In this document: positions 47,063 through 61,130 of the stretch, one piece after another
How positions within the stretch are numbered: position 1 is the first letter of the stretch
How the letters are laid out: each line of letters starts with the position of its first letter
Assembly (NCBI GenBank): GCA_034440575.1
Contig: JAOTOL010001598.1
Location: forward strand, 732,501 to 796,500
From: Imbricaverruca yamaguchii
Taxonomy: Eukaryota; Arthropoda; Thecostraca; Neoverrucidae
Direction: 5' to 3'
DNA: 64,000 nucleotides
Position numbers and translations under genes: made by a program
The notes under the pieces: generated by a model
What the model was told of the DNA's origin: nothing
What the model saw: only the letters and a program-made list of their open reading frames with translations
Database searches by the model: none

Positions 47063-48635
47063 GCCCCGCGTTGCCGCCCAGTTTTGTCGTGACCGACCGA
47101 GACAGAAGCAGCCACGAATGCCACATGTTTATTGACGTCGACGCGGTGCACGTGGCGAGCCGGCGAGCACACTATCCGTCGGCTCCTGATAGTGTGCACT
47201 CGCCGAGACGTTCCTGCCCCCATTCACCATTTTTACCTCGGACTTGTGCCACAGCGAGGGTTTCCTCAGGCACACGAAACTTGTTGTGGTGGGATTTAAA
47301 AAAACGAGGAAAATCCATCTGTACTCAAATTTGCTCATAGACATCTAGCTCTTAGCCGTGATTCGAATTAACGTGTGGTGGAAATCACCAAATATCACAA
47401 GCATCGACATTTGCGTAAATTGCTGCAAGTCTATCCTCCACAATATGACTATATGTATATAGCTGTGAACATTCAATCCACTAACGGTCCGGCGACAAAT
47501 CTCAATAAATCTGGCGGCTTAGCCGCTGTCGAAGAACAGCTTACGGCCCCTCAGAGCTGCTGTGATTTCCATACGTACGCCAGACAATGCAGCTAATTGG
47601 CGCAGTGCCGGAGCTGAAGGAGACCTTCTGTTTTATAGCCATTTATTTCATCCGGGTAGGATCAACAAAGCTTATAATGTCGTCGTGAGAAACCCGGCAG
47701 CCGGATTCGGGGTGTGTGGTGTGAGGGTGGCGCTCAGTTTTCTCCCCTGAAGCAGTCAGCGAACGAAGAGGCACAGCTAGCTGAAACTGTGTGCACGGTT
47801 CTGTTATCACTTTAACACTGTGTGTACGCACTTTGATTTCAGATCGTGTCAGATCACCGACACAGGTCAGGTCAAGTGGGAAGCATTCAGACGCGCTTAA
47901 CGATTAATAGCACCGTCAAAATCCAGCGGCTTGCCTTTAGGAACTTACCATGCGCACTGCATCGCATGGCACAAATATTGTATTCATCTGAAATCTTTCA
48001 GATGCATACAATATTCATCAACTTCAAGTCAAGGTTTGAGTTCAGGACAATCTTGGAACATCGTCGCCAATTTCTGTGCAATTTAGGGAATGAAATGTGC
48101 TTATTCAAGCATGTTATGATAAGAGGTTACACAAGCTTACACATTGAAGCAAGAGCTCGGGTCAGATCAAATGTCGAACCAGCGAAGTGCCTTTAGGTGA
48201 TTCTATTCATTTAATGCAAGGTTCCAATAAACGGTGACTATCTAACGACGAAACCTACTTCATAGTTCTACGCGATAGCTCAATTCAAACTCGGCGTCTA
48301 AGCACACCCTGGGTGATCCCAAGAGCCACAAGGTCACTGAGCTTACAAGCCGCTGAGCTGGGAAATCTCTTCGGTTCGACCAAGATCACCAGATAACCTT
48401 TCTCTTAGCACTAGGGAATACTTCCAGAAGTTGAAAATTGACCCCAGCAATAAATCAAAACTCGGTTGGCATGTGCCGTAGAGAAACGCCATAGACCACC
48501 ATGCTAGGGGCGCTCCAGCTTTAGTTGATGCTGGCAACCTCAACCATGTCAAAACATGACACATTGTGGCACCGATCTGCCCGGTGTTGTGTTTTGTTTG
48601 TCTGTTCCCTTGAATTCGATGGGATAGTGAGCGAT
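47063..48635. other. Unassigned sequence with one hairpin
   Basis: An imperfect hairpin, GCGAGCACACTATC and its complement, lies at about 47162-47202. No gene was recognised; a 116-residue plus frame at 47846-48196 has no known motif. Confidence 0.3.
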
Positions 48636-48639
48636 CCAC

Positions 48640-48955
48640 TTCTCCCAGGCGAAGATGGGTCGGAGAACCGCCCCGACGGAGATGGATCCACAGCTTGCCC
48701 CGGAAAAGATGGATGGGAGATCGCCCCGGAGAAGATGGATCGGGGATCACCCCGGCTGATTAGGGTAACCTCTGTTACGAGAGGGGGGCACAAAAATGAG
48801 CACAAACATAGGGCACACATTACGAACCATGATGTCAAATCGACCGAAATCGAACCGACTGTTGCGCTTGGTTGTTGGATGCTGGACCGACCGGAACCGA
48901 GTCGACCAATGTCGACCCGACCAACATCGGACCGACCAGTATCAAATAACTGCGA
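48640..48955. repeat. Degenerate short repeats (GAGAAGATGGATCGG; CGACCGACC)
   Basis: Three to four copies of a GATCGCCCCGGAGAAGATGG-type unit (about 48650-48755) are followed further on by GACCGACC / GTCGACC repeats (about 48885-48950). Confidence 0.65.
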
Positions 48956-50410
<1,455 letters not shown>

Positions 50411-51132
50411 CATAGTACTTCACTGACATACCAGCGGCACGGGAAGAGACAGCACCAGATCACATACCCCTCGCAGTCAGTCCAGTCCCGCGCACCAACG
50501 CCGCTTGAAGCGGCGACTGACCAGGGTAACTGACAGTCGCGTCGGCTCGCGCGGCAGCTCGTTATACGGGGCCGGGTCCCGAGAGCAAAAACGGCGTCTG
50601 CCAATTTCCGTCTGCAATCTGAGTGGCCCCGGTCCGGTTGGGTGTGGGGATCATGGTGCTCGGCTACTGTGGTAATGCTACGTACCGGCTAACGAAGCCG
50701 GCTCCTGCAGACGGCGCACCTTGTGAAGCTGGCACAGCGTTCGGTGTGATAGCAAGTGCTCTGCGCTCATCCAGCGAATGCACTCTTACAGATCCGCGAC
50801 ATGGTCAAATTTAGTCCTTCCGAAAATAACTTTTCCTCCATAGTTCTCCCTAGTATGATTAATGGTTAAAATACGAGAAAGGTGGGTACTACCCTCGTCC
50901 CTGGTTTCTAGCTAACATTCATGTTAGCTAGAATTAGGTTTCATTCCTTTAGCAAATTACGCCCTTTGCAAATTCTTCTAAGTCTGTTGATTGCATGCAC
51001 GTAGATGCATGCCGCAAATTACATACCCATGCGCGAATCAACATAGCCATGCGTGTAAAGTTTGCAGTGGTGCCCAAACGTGCACGTACTGCACGTGCGT
51101 GCTAGTTGCGGGCGGTCTCACCTCTCTGCCAG
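50411..51132. other. Unassigned sequence with one palindrome
   Basis: An 11-bp-arm palindrome, CTAGCTAACAT with its complement, lies at 50908-50931. No gene recognised. Confidence 0.3.
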
Positions 51133-51375
51133 GATGAACCCATCATCGCCCAGAACGGGAGCGGTGTGCTGTGGGTTCATCCTGATAATCACTTCCTGGA
51201 GTTCCTCACATTCCTTCAGATTCACGGTTTCCAGGTGGAGTTACAGGTCGGTGGCTTTTGCGGCCAGAAGAACGCCTGGACTGGAGAACCGTTCTGCAGG
51301 CGGTACATGCGGAGAACCACGGCCGACTGGGACCGACGTCCGGTCACCAACATGGAAATTGAAGCAGTATCTTGA
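51133..51375 (+). CDS. Candidate terminal exon of an unknown protein
   Basis: A plausible acceptor, CACCTCTCTGCCAG, precedes GATGAACCC. An open 80-codon stretch then runs to a TGA at 51373-51375. The predicted chain starts DEPIIAQNGSGVLWVHPDN and contains FLEFLTFLQIHGFQVEL and GGFCGQKNAWTGEP. Codons favour C/G at the third position, and the chain is not low complexity, unlike most open frames here. I do not recognise the family. It could be the last exon of a gene whose other exons I could not find, a relic of an element, or chance. No polyadenylation signal is obvious directly downstream. Confidence 0.3.
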   Translation, partial: DEPIIAQNGSGVLWVHPDNHFLEFLTFLQIHGFQVELQVGGFCGQKNAWTGEPFCRRYMRRTTADWDRRPVTNMEIEAVS

Positions 51376-52124
51376 AGCTGTGAGTGCTTAGAAATATTTG
51401 ATTGGAATATTTTCATAATGTATTGAGTGATGCTTCGCTTAGCAACATTTCCAGCTTCAGGATTTAATGGCCGTCTTGAACAGGGAGGAATTGGGTGGAG
51501 GTATATGGAGAACAGCTCCATTAAATCGGTGGCTAATTGTGGGTGGAGCTGGATGGAGAGGCACCCCACAGGATCAGTGTTGTAGGCGGGGTGGTCAGCT
51601 CCTTCCATGATCATCAAGTGGGGTGGAGATAGGAGGAGAGGCGATCTACACTGAAAACAAAGATTTATCATCGCTGATTATCATCACTGATTGTCATCAA
51701 TGATTTATCATCGATTATTCATCGTCGTTATTCATTTTTTTTCAGTGCACTATAGATCAGTGCTGCAAGCGGGGTGGTCCGCTCCTCCCTGGGTGACCTC
51801 TACTATGACTGGCTGCAGCTCAGCTAGTTCGCAAGACGCAACCTATGGTTTCTATCCCTCCCTGGTCCAAAAGATGGCCTCTGACACTGTTTCTGATACC
51901 AAGTGGGGAAAATACACCATTTGGTTAAATTGGACTCAAATTTAATGACCCAAAACTGGATGCATTGGTCTGTATACCCGGATTCACCCTATATCACTAT
52001 AATAACACCCATATGTCTTTTTTTTCACGCCCGAGTCGCTGCCGACGTTGGAAACTGACCGCGCAGCACGTTCTGTGCTTGCCTTCTGGCTGCTGGACCC
52101 TGTCTCCAAAACAACCACCGTGCC
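51376..52124. other. Unassigned sequence
   Basis: Short ATCATTGATTTATCATC-type repeats lie at about 51660-51730. No gene recognised. Confidence 0.3.
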
Positions 52125-52400
52125 ACTATTCTGCGTGCACCGGCAACGGAAGTGGCGTTTGTCATATGTGCAAACCGCTTCCCACCAGCCCACGTGCACC
52201 GGCAACGGAAGTGGCGTTTGTCATATGATGTGCACCGGTAACAGTGGCGTTTGTCATCTGTGCAAACCGCTTCCCACCAGCCCACGTGCACCGGCAACGG
52301 AAGTGGCGTTTGTCAGCTGTGGAGACCACTTCCCACCAGCCCACGTGCACCGGCCACGGAAGCGGCGTTTGTCAGCTGTGCAGACCGCTTCCCACCGTCT
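52125..52400. repeat. 59-bp minisatellite, about four to five units
   Basis: Units contain CACCGGCAACGGAAGTGGCG, TTTGTCATCTGTGCAAACCG and CTTCCCACCAGCCCACGTG. One unit is shortened near 52228. Confidence 0.9.
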
Positions 52401-55400
52401 GCACAGGACGGACGCGGCTACCGGCCGCCCGGCGCGGCTGGCGAACGGCGGGCATGACGCAACAACGGCGCACTGCAGAGCTCATTGCCAGTCGCCGGCA
52501 GTCCGTGCCGGCCGTGAGCCTGCAACTCTTCACGCTGCGGCGCGGTGGCTGAGCGAGGCGTCTGCCGGCGCCGGCCGACGGCCGTCCGGAATTTTCGGCC
52601 GATGATGCATTTTGATGAGCCCACTTCTCAATTCGCAATTGATTCAGCGCAGGCACACCGGCAGATGATGTTCAGAATAGAGTCTTAGGCAGGGGGTTTT
52701 ACCCAGATCGGCACACAGGGTTGTTGCTGATTTTTGTAGGTCTAGACATGCAGAACATCTATCTATAGTCCAATGCGTTGAGAGTGTTGGACATTGATTT
52801 TGTCTTCAGCAGCGGCAGAGTGCCATCCACTAGATATTTGTGACGTTAAAGAACGGGTTGCGCTAAAACTGGCTGATGTGGCATCCGGTGATGCCAAGCA
52901 AGCAGGAGAGGAAAGATTGAAGACGTCGGCATACAAAGAACGCGGCGTAGAGGGCCGGAACAAACATGGCATATAGGTTCACATACAGACACATATACGT
53001 ACATACATATCAAACAGCAGAACATTTGGGCGGTGAACAGCTTCATAGCTTCCAGATAAGCTCCGCTGCCCACCTGCGACCTGAAACAAAGCGAAGGCCC
53101 AGCGCCCAGGGCGAGCTGTGGGCTCGCCCTGGGCTAAGTTGGAGCTTGGAAGCGTTTAAGTCAGAGCTTGGAAAACCTTAGGAAGGAAAGCAGCGAAGCT
53201 CATTGGCCTCTTCAGGTGTTCAGCGTTTACGGAGCAGACGTCTCGGGCATCGCTGTGGCGAGTTGGACCAGCGCGCGCCACTGTAACCAGGTGTAGCTGA
53301 GCCCTGCTGTGGCGAGTTGCAGCTGGGATACCACTGGATTTGAGCCGGGCAGCTGCTGTGACCACCCGGGCACATCCGACCTATCATCTTCAGATTAGTG
53401 ACAGCCGAGTGGGCGATGCTGACCGCCCTGAAGCCGTCCTCTCTAGGTTGGTGACAGCCGAGTGGCATCGCCCTGTCGCGCTGTGACACGGTCGGCCTTG
53501 TCGAGACACATCCAGCGGACCTGGTCCGACTCATAAAATAGCTTTACTTTCACCTTGATTGCGTTCGACACCCTCATAAATTTACTCGCTTCACAGGCAG
53601 TACAGTCAGCGAGAGCGCAGCGAGAGCGCAGCGAGAGCTGGGCAGGCAAACACGGCGCCACACCTTGTTTATGCCCGTCCTCTGATATTTCACTACATTC
53701 GCAGATCTTATTTTCGCGAGGAAATAAATGGTTGTGCGAATGGCTTCTCGGCTATCTGAATGTGATTGCTATGTTGTGGCTGCTTCTCTCTCCTGATATT
53801 TCATTGCAGAGTATAACTCATAAATCATCTACTACCACAATTTGGAGACATTTCGGCCATTTTACTTAACCCCTAACCTCACGAGTTAGAACACTTGTGC
53901 AACACAGCATTAAAGATCAGATGACTATCATTATTATCCAATCACGTTCCTTGAATGTAAAATCCTTGTATTTAAGTAATATACTGTTCAAAATACATTT
54001 TTATACAGGCAACGATAAACTAGCGCAAAAACACCCATGCATGCCTAATTTTGAACGGATATGTAAAGTTTTAGGGGCAAAACTCTATTTAAAAAAATGT
54101 TTCGGAAGGTAAAGATATCGAACTTCTATTCTGAAGTTTAAAAAAAAATCGCATTGTGACTGTCTCGTAAGTTAAAATAGTTCTCGTGAACTTTGTTCAC
54201 GATGTCATGATTTCAAATAGCCAGTATAAGAAAATTGCGAAGCAGCAAAAGATGTAATTGATCATTCTGAGTTCACCAAAACATACTTTTGTACAATTCA
54301 AATTGCTCTTCATTTAATTAAAGACCTCAAAAGACACCCTTGTTAGGTTACATCTAAAAAATGTACGAGGCTATAACTCTTTGGACGTTGACCTGAACTT
54401 TCTATAAAATAATGACCCAGCTGGATTTATGCCATCTAATGCCCAGCGGCGCATTAGATGATCACACACAACTATTTTCATCAAAATTTTAAATATGTTG
54501 TGTTATTTTGGTCCTTTAACTTGTCGATTCGTCGTGGAATGAGCCAGGGGGTACTTCGTGTGCGTACGCTCAAGAGCCACCCGTTCACAAGGGGTACGTG
54601 AAATTACTGGTGGTGTTCAGGCACATTGTGTACAATAAAGGTAAAGGTATAATAAAGGTACATTGAACATTCCTGCTCAAACCCAATGGGAAGTCGATGG
54701 GGACGAAGTGTCATAGGCTCCTTAACCCAGACTCCCAGACTCGTCTAAGGAGCTTTGGCTGGTGGCTGAGCCCATTGGCAAATGTCGAGCCACTATCCAA
54801 GGCGAGAAGATCAGTCCCAGTGGATCAGTCCCAGATCAGTCCCTATATGGCCCACCCTATACTACCTCATGTTGAAATAATGGGGGGGGGGGGTCAACAC
54901 CGGAGACCAAAACCTCACCAAAAGTATGCAAAAATATCTTCTGCAACGTTGCGTAGCTGTTTAGCACTCTGTCATCAGTTTCAGAACTCGTCGAACCGTC
55001 TTCATTTTAGGTCATAGACAAGTATGCTGACATCTGCTTGGAATAACGATAGCGCTTTGCCCAGCTACGGTATACGGCGCTGCCGTTCATCGAGAGCAGC
55101 ACCTGAGTGGAGAGGGCGCTGGCGGGTTATCGCAAGACTGGCGACCTCGGCGGTGTCAAATCTAGAGACATTTCGGAGTCATCTGGAAGCTTCGTGACTG
55201 GCGGAATCCGCCCCGGGGACCATGTGTCCTTGATGCCAATCTCGCGCGCTGCAGGGCGTCGAACCGCGGGCTGTTTTGCATGGCGTACGTGGCAGGCAGT
55301 GGCGCAACCAGGGCTCTCCTCCGAGGGGGAAGAAAACAAATGCATTGAATGGGAGAGATCTTCCGGCGCTGTCACAGAATGAACGATTGTTACGGGTGTA

Positions 55401-56311
55401 CCATGCGTTTATATCTTTACTGATTGGCACTCCTGCCGTCCCATTGGCTATCGCAAATGCTGGCTACTGCCATAGCGAAAGTATGGTGTTCATCACTAGA
55501 CAACCGAAGCCACATTTAAAATGATAGTTCCTGCAGTAGCATAGAAGTGAGAAAACACTGCTGTTTTGCAATGCACAGCGTGGCGTGTCCCAAAAACCCT
55601 AGTCATGCCGTGAGTCATGGTTTGAGACGCTTCCTCAGATACAGTTGGCAATATTCCAGTTGGTGCATCAGCAGGCCAGAACCTTCTAAGGCGTCAGTCT
55701 TGTGCGATTTAGAGGCCAGTGCGATGCTGAGATACCGAGCCGCGGCGTGTCGCTGGACCGTCATGGCGACGCCGGCCTCCGTCAGTCACGATGACTTGCA
55801 GATTCCTGCGACTCCCATAAGTGCGACTTGGCTCGCGTTCAAGGCCGTCCGACCGGCACGGAATCTGCGATAATATATACAGCCCGACGGCAGATTCCAA
55901 CCGGTTTGCCAGTTCGAGGCCGTACGGGGAGCGACTGAGAGGCTGTGCGACACCATGTAGACTCCGTATTGGACCCGAAGAATATCGCAAAGGTACTTCG
56001 TGGGCGGTGGCGTTCGTTTCGCATTTGTTTGCTTTTCGTGTTGTATTCCTTCCGTGTGTCGCATCCTTTGCGAATACATCCCATGGCATTCGATCAGCAT
56101 GGAGGCCGCAGGGGATATATTCTAGCGCACAATCAATGTTGAATGTTTCAACCGTTGATTAGTCACATCATTGAAACACACACACACACATTCATATATA
56201 TATATATATTAAGAACGTGACTGTCTCCAGCCCTGTCACCCACACCTAACGTTGGAACTGCAATTTCGACAACTTTGTTTCTATAGCCACACAAATCTTG
56301 TTTCTTTTCTG
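52401..56311. other. Long unassigned intergenic tract
   Basis: A GC-rich island occupies about 52400-52600. A hairpin with 13-bp arms (GCCCAGGGCGAGC and its complement) lies at 53104-53134. An imperfect GTGACAGCCGAGTGG repeat occurs at about 53399 and 53452. An AT-rich stretch spans about 53880-54520, and short CA and TA tracts lie near 56175-56210. No gene family was recognised over about 3.9 kb. Confidence 0.35.
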
Positions 56312-57128
56312 CTGTCGAAATTTCCAATTCAGCTGCTCGAAAGCTCAGCCTTTGGTCTTCCCGTGTCTGGCTGACACGAGCAGCCAGCCCGTCTCACCTC
56401 CCCGCCGTAAAGACAAATCGCGTTTGTCCGCGGTCATAATATAGTACCTTATTACACCGGTCCCATGCATTTATACCTTTGCGGGTTTGGCGTCCATGCG
56501 TACGAATAGCTATTGCTATTGCTAGCTATCGGCATGCAGAAAGCATTTCATTGAGCAGCTGGCGACCAAAGCCGCAGTGGAGATGCTCGTTTCAGCACTA
56601 GGCTGGAGGAAGAGATCGATCATGCTCGCTGTTGTGCAATACGCAGCGCTATGCAGCAGGTGCACAACACCTCCCAAGGTAGCAGCACGTCTTCAAGGAC
56701 GGGTTAGACGGGCGGGCGGGCGCACACGTCGAGCACGACCCGGGCCAGGGTGCCATCGGCCGAAACGAAGGTCCGCCCGGCGAAACGTCTGGGGTGCCAT
56801 GGGGTGAGACCACCCACCAGATTGGGATGTCTGACACAGAAACTGGGGCACTTCAAGAAGGCGTCGTATTTTCCGGAAGATCGTCAGTTTTCCAGGTGGA
56901 GTCGAACCCCAGAAAGAAGGCATCAGGTGGGGTCCGGACCCCAGGGACCCCAGGGGTGGCGAAGCCCATGGAACATGGGTGTCATTGAGGGCACCGGCTT
57001 TCACCTCGCGATGGTATCAGTCACTCTAATTTTATTGGTAGGAAAGGTGAGAGTGAAGGGATCGGGAATGGGTGGGACATCGATAGAACAAGGGGTACGA
57101 ATTTGTGGAAGAAAGTCTCCAGTAGAGT
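56312..57128 (+). repeat. Direct segmental duplication, copy 1
   Basis: From TGCTGTCGAAATTTCC (56312) to AGTAGAGTTATG (57128) this sequence is repeated almost base for base at 57948-58793. Copy 1 lacks a roughly 16-bp TTGCTATTCTCATGTC segment (near 56367) and has a few substitutions. Open frames inside show no protein family motif. Confidence 0.93.
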
Positions 57129-57538
57129 TATGTTTGCAATATTCGCTCTTCCCTTCCTTTTGCGAATGTAATTTGAGGCATGTTTTCTTCTCCTTTGCTT
57201 GTGATTCGGGAGCTATCGCACATTTCCTTAAGACGGCTTGCATTACGCGTTCCATCGTCGCTGCGATTGAGCACGTGTCAGGCCCCCACTCAGTTCGTCG
57301 CCCGCAAACCCTAGAGACTTTTCAGTGTACATATCTGGAAGCTCGCTCGCCTGTAGATGGCAGGCGAGCGAGGGGCGCCGGCAACCACAGCTCGGTACGG
57401 AGGGCGGGGATCAGCGGCTGCAGTGGTGTCTCTACAGGAGGACTGACGTAAAAGGTGAGCAAGGAGTTAACCAGGTTAGTACCAGCTGAGAATCACCAGT
57501 TGTTGGCTGGGCCACCAGACGTTACAGAAGCTTCATTG
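57129..57538. other. Unassigned spacer between the duplicates
   Basis: Contains a GCTCGCTCGCCTG / CAGGCGAGCGAG inverted pair near 57342-57372. No gene recognised. Confidence 0.3.
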
Positions 57539-57845
57539 CTTTTATGACGATGTGAGGGTGGCTAGCGAAGTGGGGGTGGTGGGCAACGTGAGGGCGATGG
57601 GCAACGTGGGTGTGGCTGGCGAGGTGGGGGGCAAGGAGGGTGGTTGACGTGAGGGTGACTGGCGACGTGGGGGTGGTGGGCGACGTGAGGGTGGTGGGCG
57701 ACGTGAGGGTGGTGGGCGACATGGGGGTGGTGGGCGACGTGGGTGTGGCTAGCGAGGTGGAAGGTGGTGGTGGGGGTTGGGGTGGGGGGGGGGCGATGTG
57801 GGGGTGGGGGGTGGGGGGTGGCCGGTGACGTGGGGATGGTGGCGT
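57539..57845. repeat. 18-bp G-rich minisatellite
   Basis: Tandem copies of GTGGTGGGCGACGTGAGG with variants pass into a GGGGTGGGG-type G-rich stretch near 57770-57830. Confidence 0.9.
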
Positions 57846-57947
57846 ATGGTTGGCATTTAATTATTGTATGGTTCGTGGTATAGTGCTTGGGTGTGTACTG
57901 GCATTGACAACCAGGCCTGCCCGTTGTAGGGCTTGCGGTATAGCTAT

Positions 57948-58793
57948 CTTTTCTGCTGTCGAAATTTCCAATTCAGCTGCTCGAAAGCGCAGCCTTTGGT
58001 CTTCCCGTGTTGCTATTCTCATGTCTGGCTGACACGAGCAGCCAGCCCGTCTCACCTCCCCGCCGCAAAGAGAAAACAACGCGTTTGTCCACGGTAGTAA
58101 CATAGTAGGTTACCACGAGGGTCCCATGCGTTTATACCTTTGCGGATTTGGCGTCCATGCGTACGAATAGCTATTGCTATTGCTAGCTATCGGCATGCAG
58201 AAAGCATTTCATTGAGCAGCTGGCGACCAAAGCTGTGGTGGAGATCCTCGTTCCAGCACTAGGCTGGAGGAAGAGATCGATCATGCTCGCTGTTGTGCAA
58301 TACGCAGCGCTATGCAGCAGGTGCACAACACCTCCCGAGGTAACAGCACGTCTTCAAGGACGGGTTAGACGGGCGGGCGGGCGCACACGTCGAGCACGAC
58401 CCGGGCCAGGGTGCCATCGGCCGAAACGAAGGTCCGGCCGGCGAAACGTCTGGGGTGCCATGGGGTGAGACCACCCACAAGATTGGGATGTCTGACACAG
58501 AAACTGGGGCACTTCAAGAAGGCGTCGTATTTTCCGGAAGATCGTCAGTTTTCCAGGTGGAGTCGAACCCCAGAAAGAAGGCATCAGGTGGGGTCCGGAC
58601 CCCAGGGACCCCAGGGGTGGCGAAGCCCATGGAACATGGGTGTCATTGAGGGCACCGGCTTTCACCTCGCGATGGTATCAGTCACTCTAATTTTATTGGT
58701 AGGAAAGGTGAGAGTGAAGGGATCGGGAATGGGTGGGACATCGATAGAACAAGGGGTACGAATTTGTGGAAGAAAGTCTCCAGTAGAGTTATG
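57948..58793 (+). repeat. Direct segmental duplication, copy 2
   Basis: Near-identical to 56312-57128 and in the same orientation. Homology ends at AGTAGAGTTATG, immediately before the 3' end of the CR1-type LINE. The LINE may therefore have inserted at or near the boundary, or the duplication may have ended there. Confidence 0.93.
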
Positions 58794-58796
58794 CTC

Positions 58797-61130
58797 CTCT
58801 CTGCCATATACTGGTCATAGAACTGCAAACGATGGCCATTCTGACAAAGAAAATGGTTGAAAGGATGGAATTAGACAACATACAAATCAGGACAGTTACA
58901 GTCATAAAGACATAAAGACATAAAAGATTAGTGCAACTATGAGCCACAAGGGCCCTTCTTGGTTGCACTCTGTACACTGAACCAGTTGCCCACCAAATAT
59001 GTCAATCAGCCCTCCCTGTAATACTGAAAAGCAAGCCCTCTATTCTTATAATGATTGTTTATGCTGTTTTTAGAGATGTACAATGTGCTGCTACTGACAA
59101 TGTTTTCTGGCGGCTGGTTCCAGTGTTCTACTACCCTGTTGGTGAAGAAAGTCTGCCTTAACCTTGTTCTGCTGTGGTTAACTTTAATTTTGAATTTATG
59201 ACCTCTAATTGCATCATTTCTGTTCAATTCAAACATTTCCCCAAGATATCCCCTCTCCAGACCATGGACAAATTTAAAGACCTCGATGAGATCTCCTCTC
59301 AGCCTTCTATATCTAAGTGAAAACATATTCAATTTCTTCAATCTTTCCTCATATGCCAGGTTGCTTATGCCATTAGCTATTTTTGTAGCCCTCTTTTGTA
59401 CTCTCTCTAAAAACCAACAATCTTTTTCATAGCTAGGAGACCAAGCTTGGATGCAGTATTCCAAATGTGGCCTGACATATGCACAATAAAGCTTCCTTGT
59501 CACTTCCTCACTTCTGTATGATACACTCCTATGTATTGCCCCGAACATTCTCAGTGCCTTCCTCCTGGCTTCCTTGGTCTGTTCTGATGCCCCCAGCTTT
59601 GTATTTAGAATAACACCTAAATCCTTCTCCTGTTGAGTCACTGATAGCACTTGGCCACCCATCAAGCATGGAGCCTTCATATGCTGCTTACCTACTGCTG
59701 CTTACCTACATGCATGATTTTGCACTTATCAAAATCAAATTTCATTTGCCATTCTTCGGACCACTTCACAAGTTCGTCTGTCTTTTTGCAGGGAGATATG
59801 CTCATCCTGACCTGTTATTGCCCTAAAGACCTTCTTCAAATCATCCGCAAATTTAGCCCACTTTCTATGTTATTTACAAATATAATGAACAATAGTGGCC
59901 CCAGTACTGACCCCAGGGGGACTTCACTAAGAACATTTTGCCATGATGACTTTGTACCATTTAGCATCACTCTTTGCTGTCTATCTGAAAGCCACAACTC
60001 TATCCATTTTAAGATGCTACCTGTAATACCATGGGACTGAAGCTGTATCATTAACCATTTATGGGGTACCTTGTCAAAGGCCTTACTAAAGTCAAGATAT
60101 GCTACGTCAACCTGATTTCCCTGATCAAATTGTTCTGTGGCAAAGTTCAAAAAGTCCAAGAGATTTGTGAGACACGATCATCCTTTTCTAAACCCATGTT
60201 GAGTATCTTGAATCAATCTGCTACTTTCCAGATAACTAGCTATTCTATCCTTGATAATTGATTCGAGTACCTTGCAGACTAGGGATGCGAGACTTACTAG
60301 CCTATAGTTTTCAACTTTCCCTCTTTCTCCTTTCTTGAAAATAGGAACTACATTTGCCCTTTTCCAATCGGTTGGAATTTCATTTTGTGAAACCGATCTA
60401 CAAAATATTATATTAAGTGGAAATGCCAGTTCCTTTTCAGTTTCCGCAACACCCTAGCATAAATACCATCAGGTCTTGCTGCCTTGTTTGGCTTTATTTT
60501 CCTGATATGATTGTAAACAACATCACTATCAATGAAATCAACATCATTTATCAGATCACATGTCACTGAACTATGGTGTACAGTCGGCAGATTGGTCATA
60601 TCTTCCAATGTAAACACTGATTTAAACTGCTTGCTCAGCTCCTCAACCATCTCACTATCCTCACCCAATGTAGTCCTGTTTACTTCCAGTGGACCAATTG
60701 TGCTAGAAACTTTACTCAGCTTGTAGAAACTAAAGAACGTTTTACTGTCCCCATTACAGTTTCTAGCTAAATCCAGTTCTTTTGCTCGCTTTGCTGCTCT
60801 GGTTTTTCCTTCACAGTGTCTAGCTTTTCGATACGCCTTTAGATTAACGACACTTGAAGCTTCTTCAAAGACTCTAAATCCAGCTTTCTTAGCCTTAATT
60901 GCTTTTATCAAGTCTAGTGTAAGCCATGCTGGCTTTCCTACCCTTCTTTTGCATCTTTGCTTTTGAGGGACATGTCTAATCTGAATTTCCTTCAAATACG
61001 ATTTGAACCTTTCCCACATTTCACAGGCTTTTAAATTATAAATTTTTTTTCCCTTTTTTTGCAACTTGTGCAACAGTGTGTTTCTTGTAGCTATTGCTTT
61101 TCAGGAAGGAATATTGTTAGGCTGAAAGAA
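58797..61130 (-). mobile_element. CR1-clade non-LTR retrotransposon, 5'-truncated
   Basis: The minus strand carries most of a CR1-type ORF2 followed by a 3' UTR of about 200 bp (59005-58797) containing TTTATGTCTTTATG repeats. The endonuclease domain is missing, so the copy is 5'-truncated, which is usual for LINEs. The 5' limit is uncertain (about 61100-61130). The element is visibly more AT-rich than the flanking DNA. Several frameshifts and stops make it inactive. I could not identify target-site duplications. Confidence 0.88.
59006..61073 (-). pseudogene. CR1 ORF2 (reverse transcriptase) remnant
   Basis: Reading leftwards, a pre-RT segment contains KRRVGKPAWLTLDL (about 60950) and IRKIKPNKAARPDGIYARVL (about 60500-60440). 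RT motifs follow after a frame break: VAYLDFSKAFDKVPHKW (about 60100-60050), then LGSVLGPLLF, in which the usual Gln of PQGSVLGP is Leu. The catalytic FADD motif (59840-59851) lies in a shifted frame. The C-terminal part (59680-59006) is open, with EKDLGVILNTKL, VRPHLEYCIQAWSP, ERVQKRATK and FFTNRVVEHWNQPP, all diagnostic for CR1. At least two frame disruptions separate the pieces. The protein would have copied element RNA at the target site; this copy cannot. Confidence 0.88.

Noticed and set aside
56750..57451. A 233-codon open frame as a gene
   Set aside because: Most of it is duplicated almost unchanged at 58411-58860 with a different ending, it shows no family motif, and other frames are equally open.
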